Shown here piece after piece: positions 63,251 through 64,000 of a stretch of DNA of 64,000 nt. This stretch comes from Amycolatopsis thailandensis. GTDB taxonomy: Bacteria; Actinomycetota; Actinomycetes; Mycobacteriales; Pseudonocardiaceae. A model generated the notes under the pieces. That model had not been told where the DNA came from, made no database searches, and saw only the letters and a list, made by a program, of their open reading frames with translations. How positions within the stretch are numbered: position 1 is the stretch's first letter; each line of letters starts with the position of its first letter. The stretch is from NCBI RefSeq assembly GCF_002234405.1, contig NZ_NMQT01000046.1, positions 1 to 64,000 on the forward strand, given 5' to 3'. The translations under genes and the position numbers were made by a program.

Positions 63251-64000
63251 CTACTCCAGGGCGGCGAGGATCAGCGCGGCCATCGCGGCGGGGTCCCCGT
63301 TTTCCGGGCGTAGCAACAGATCCGGGTTCTCCGGCCGCTCATAGGGGGCGTCCACCCCGGTGAAGCCGCTGATCTCGCCCGCCCTGGCCTTCGCGTACAT
63401 CCCCTTGGGGTCGCGGTCTTCGCAGACCTCGAGCGGGGTGTCGACGAAGATTTCGAGGAACGGCAGCCCGGCCGCCTCGTGCGCGGCGCGGGCGAGTTCG
63501 CGGTCGGCTTGGTAGGGGCTGATCAGGGAGACCACCGACACCACACCGGCGTCGGCGAACAGCTTCGCGACCTCGGCGACGCGCCGGACGTTCTCGGCGC
63601 GATCGGCGGGACTGAAACCGAGGTTCCCGTTCAGTCCGTGCCGGAGATTGTCGCCGTCCAGCAGATACGCGGGCCGCCCGGACGCGACCAGCCGTCGCTC
63701 CAGCTCCACGGCCACACTCGACTTCCCGGACGCGGAAAGCCCGGTGAGCCAGACGGTGAGCCCGCGGGTCGGGCGTTCCGCCCTGGTGACCGCGGCGGTG
63801 TGCCAGACGACGTTCGACGCCGTCACACTCGGTCCGGTGATCATGCCGGCCGCGACCGTCGCCCCGGAATGTTCGTCGACGAGGAGGAAACCGCCGGTGG
63901 ACCGGTTGCGACGGTAGGAATCGAACAACAGTGGCTGCCGCGCGCGCAACCGAATCCGGCCGATCTCGTTGAGGGACAACGCTTTCGCGGTCTCGTCGCG
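63251..64000 (-). CDS. cysC: Sulfate adenylyltransferase subunit 1 / adenylylsulfate kinase (CysNC), 3' part
   Basis: Partial; it runs off the window edge, and only the last 250 residues are seen. The first ~60 residues are the C-terminal beta-barrel of the GTPase CysN ([39 protein letters not shown]). They are followed by a full APS kinase domain with P-loop [31 protein letters not shown] and [16 protein letters not shown]. The fused enzyme makes PAPS from sulfate and ATP. No separate cysC start is supported because the frame continues upstream without break. Confidence 0.93.
   Translation of the reverse strand, partial: RDETAKALSLNEIGRIRLRARQPLLFDSYRRNRSTGGFLLVDEHSGATVAAGMITGPSVTASNVVWHTAAVTRAERPTRGLTVWLTGLSASGKSSVAVELERRLVASGRPAYLLDGDNLRHGLNGNLGFSPADRAENVRRVAEVAKLFADAGVVSVVSLISPYQADRELARAAHEAAGLPFLEIFVDTPLEVCEDRDPKGMYAKARAGEISGFTGVDAPYERPENPDLLLRPENGDPAAMAALILAALE

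Overview
This is a high-GC actinobacterial chromosome window, best matched to the Pseudonocardiaceae and most like Amycolatopsis. GTG starts are common, and many genes have a TANNNT -10 box 5-8 nt before the start codon (leaderless transcripts). The order gap-pgk-tpiA-secG / pgl-opcA-zwf-tal-tkt / ctaB / qor / ctaA / ABC transporter / mptB / sufR-B-D-C-S-U matches the Mycobacterium tuberculosis Rv1436-Rv1466 region from memory. Extra genes are inserted, including pgi inside the pentose-phosphate operon, helD and a desaturase. Genus assignment is inference; no rRNA or tRNA gene was seen.

Layout. 0-4 kb: a caspase-like/NTPase/FHA/TPR protein divergent from an alpha/beta hydrolase, a pairing typical of conflict or signalling systems. 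4-10 kb: gpgS (glucosylglycerate/methylglucose polysaccharide pathway), a sterol-desaturase-family hydroxylase with a divergent TetR regulator and a triple operator, a Nudix hydrolase, and a secreted sugar-dehydrogenase/PEBP protein. 10.8-18.3 kb: a three-gene SMC-like complex in Wadjet/MksBEF order (kleisin-like, KITE-like, SMC-like), followed by a Phd-type antitoxin and PIN toxin where a Wadjet jetD nuclease would be expected. 18.3-21 kb: an AraC regulator, a deazaflavin-dependent reductase and an AlkZ-like winged-helix protein.

21-36.3 kb is central carbon metabolism: lower glycolysis, secG, rbpA, an orphan histidine kinase, then a tightly overlapping operon on the minus strand (tkt-tal-pgi-zwf-opcA-pgl) and divergent ctaB (heme O synthase). 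36-48 kb holds helD, an FKBP lipoprotein, a small cold-shock-like protein, a GNAT/quinone reductase pair, an ATP-grasp gene, an acyl-CoA desaturase, ctaA (heme A synthase), a two-gene ABC exporter and mptB. 48.1-54.6 kb is the complete SUF Fe-S assembly operon headed by its repressor; a site matching the published mycobacterial SufR consensus lies over the sufR start. 54.6-64 kb contains a cluster of palindromes, a shortened sigma-factor-like gene coupled to a YnfA protein, a signal-peptidase-like protein lacking the Ser nucleophile, a UbiB-type kinase, an MFS/TetR efflux pair, a two-component system, a Tat-exported class A beta-lactamase-like protein and the 3' end of cysNC.

A striking non-coding feature is the dispersed perfect or near-perfect palindromes, at least 13 elements in about five families. 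They sit almost only between genes. Some may act as terminators, but one lies between divergent genes (mptB/sufR), and one family shows compensatory base changes and both orientations. The best candidates for a new system are the SMC triad with its PIN/Phd neighbour, the caspase/hydrolase pair, and the palindrome families.
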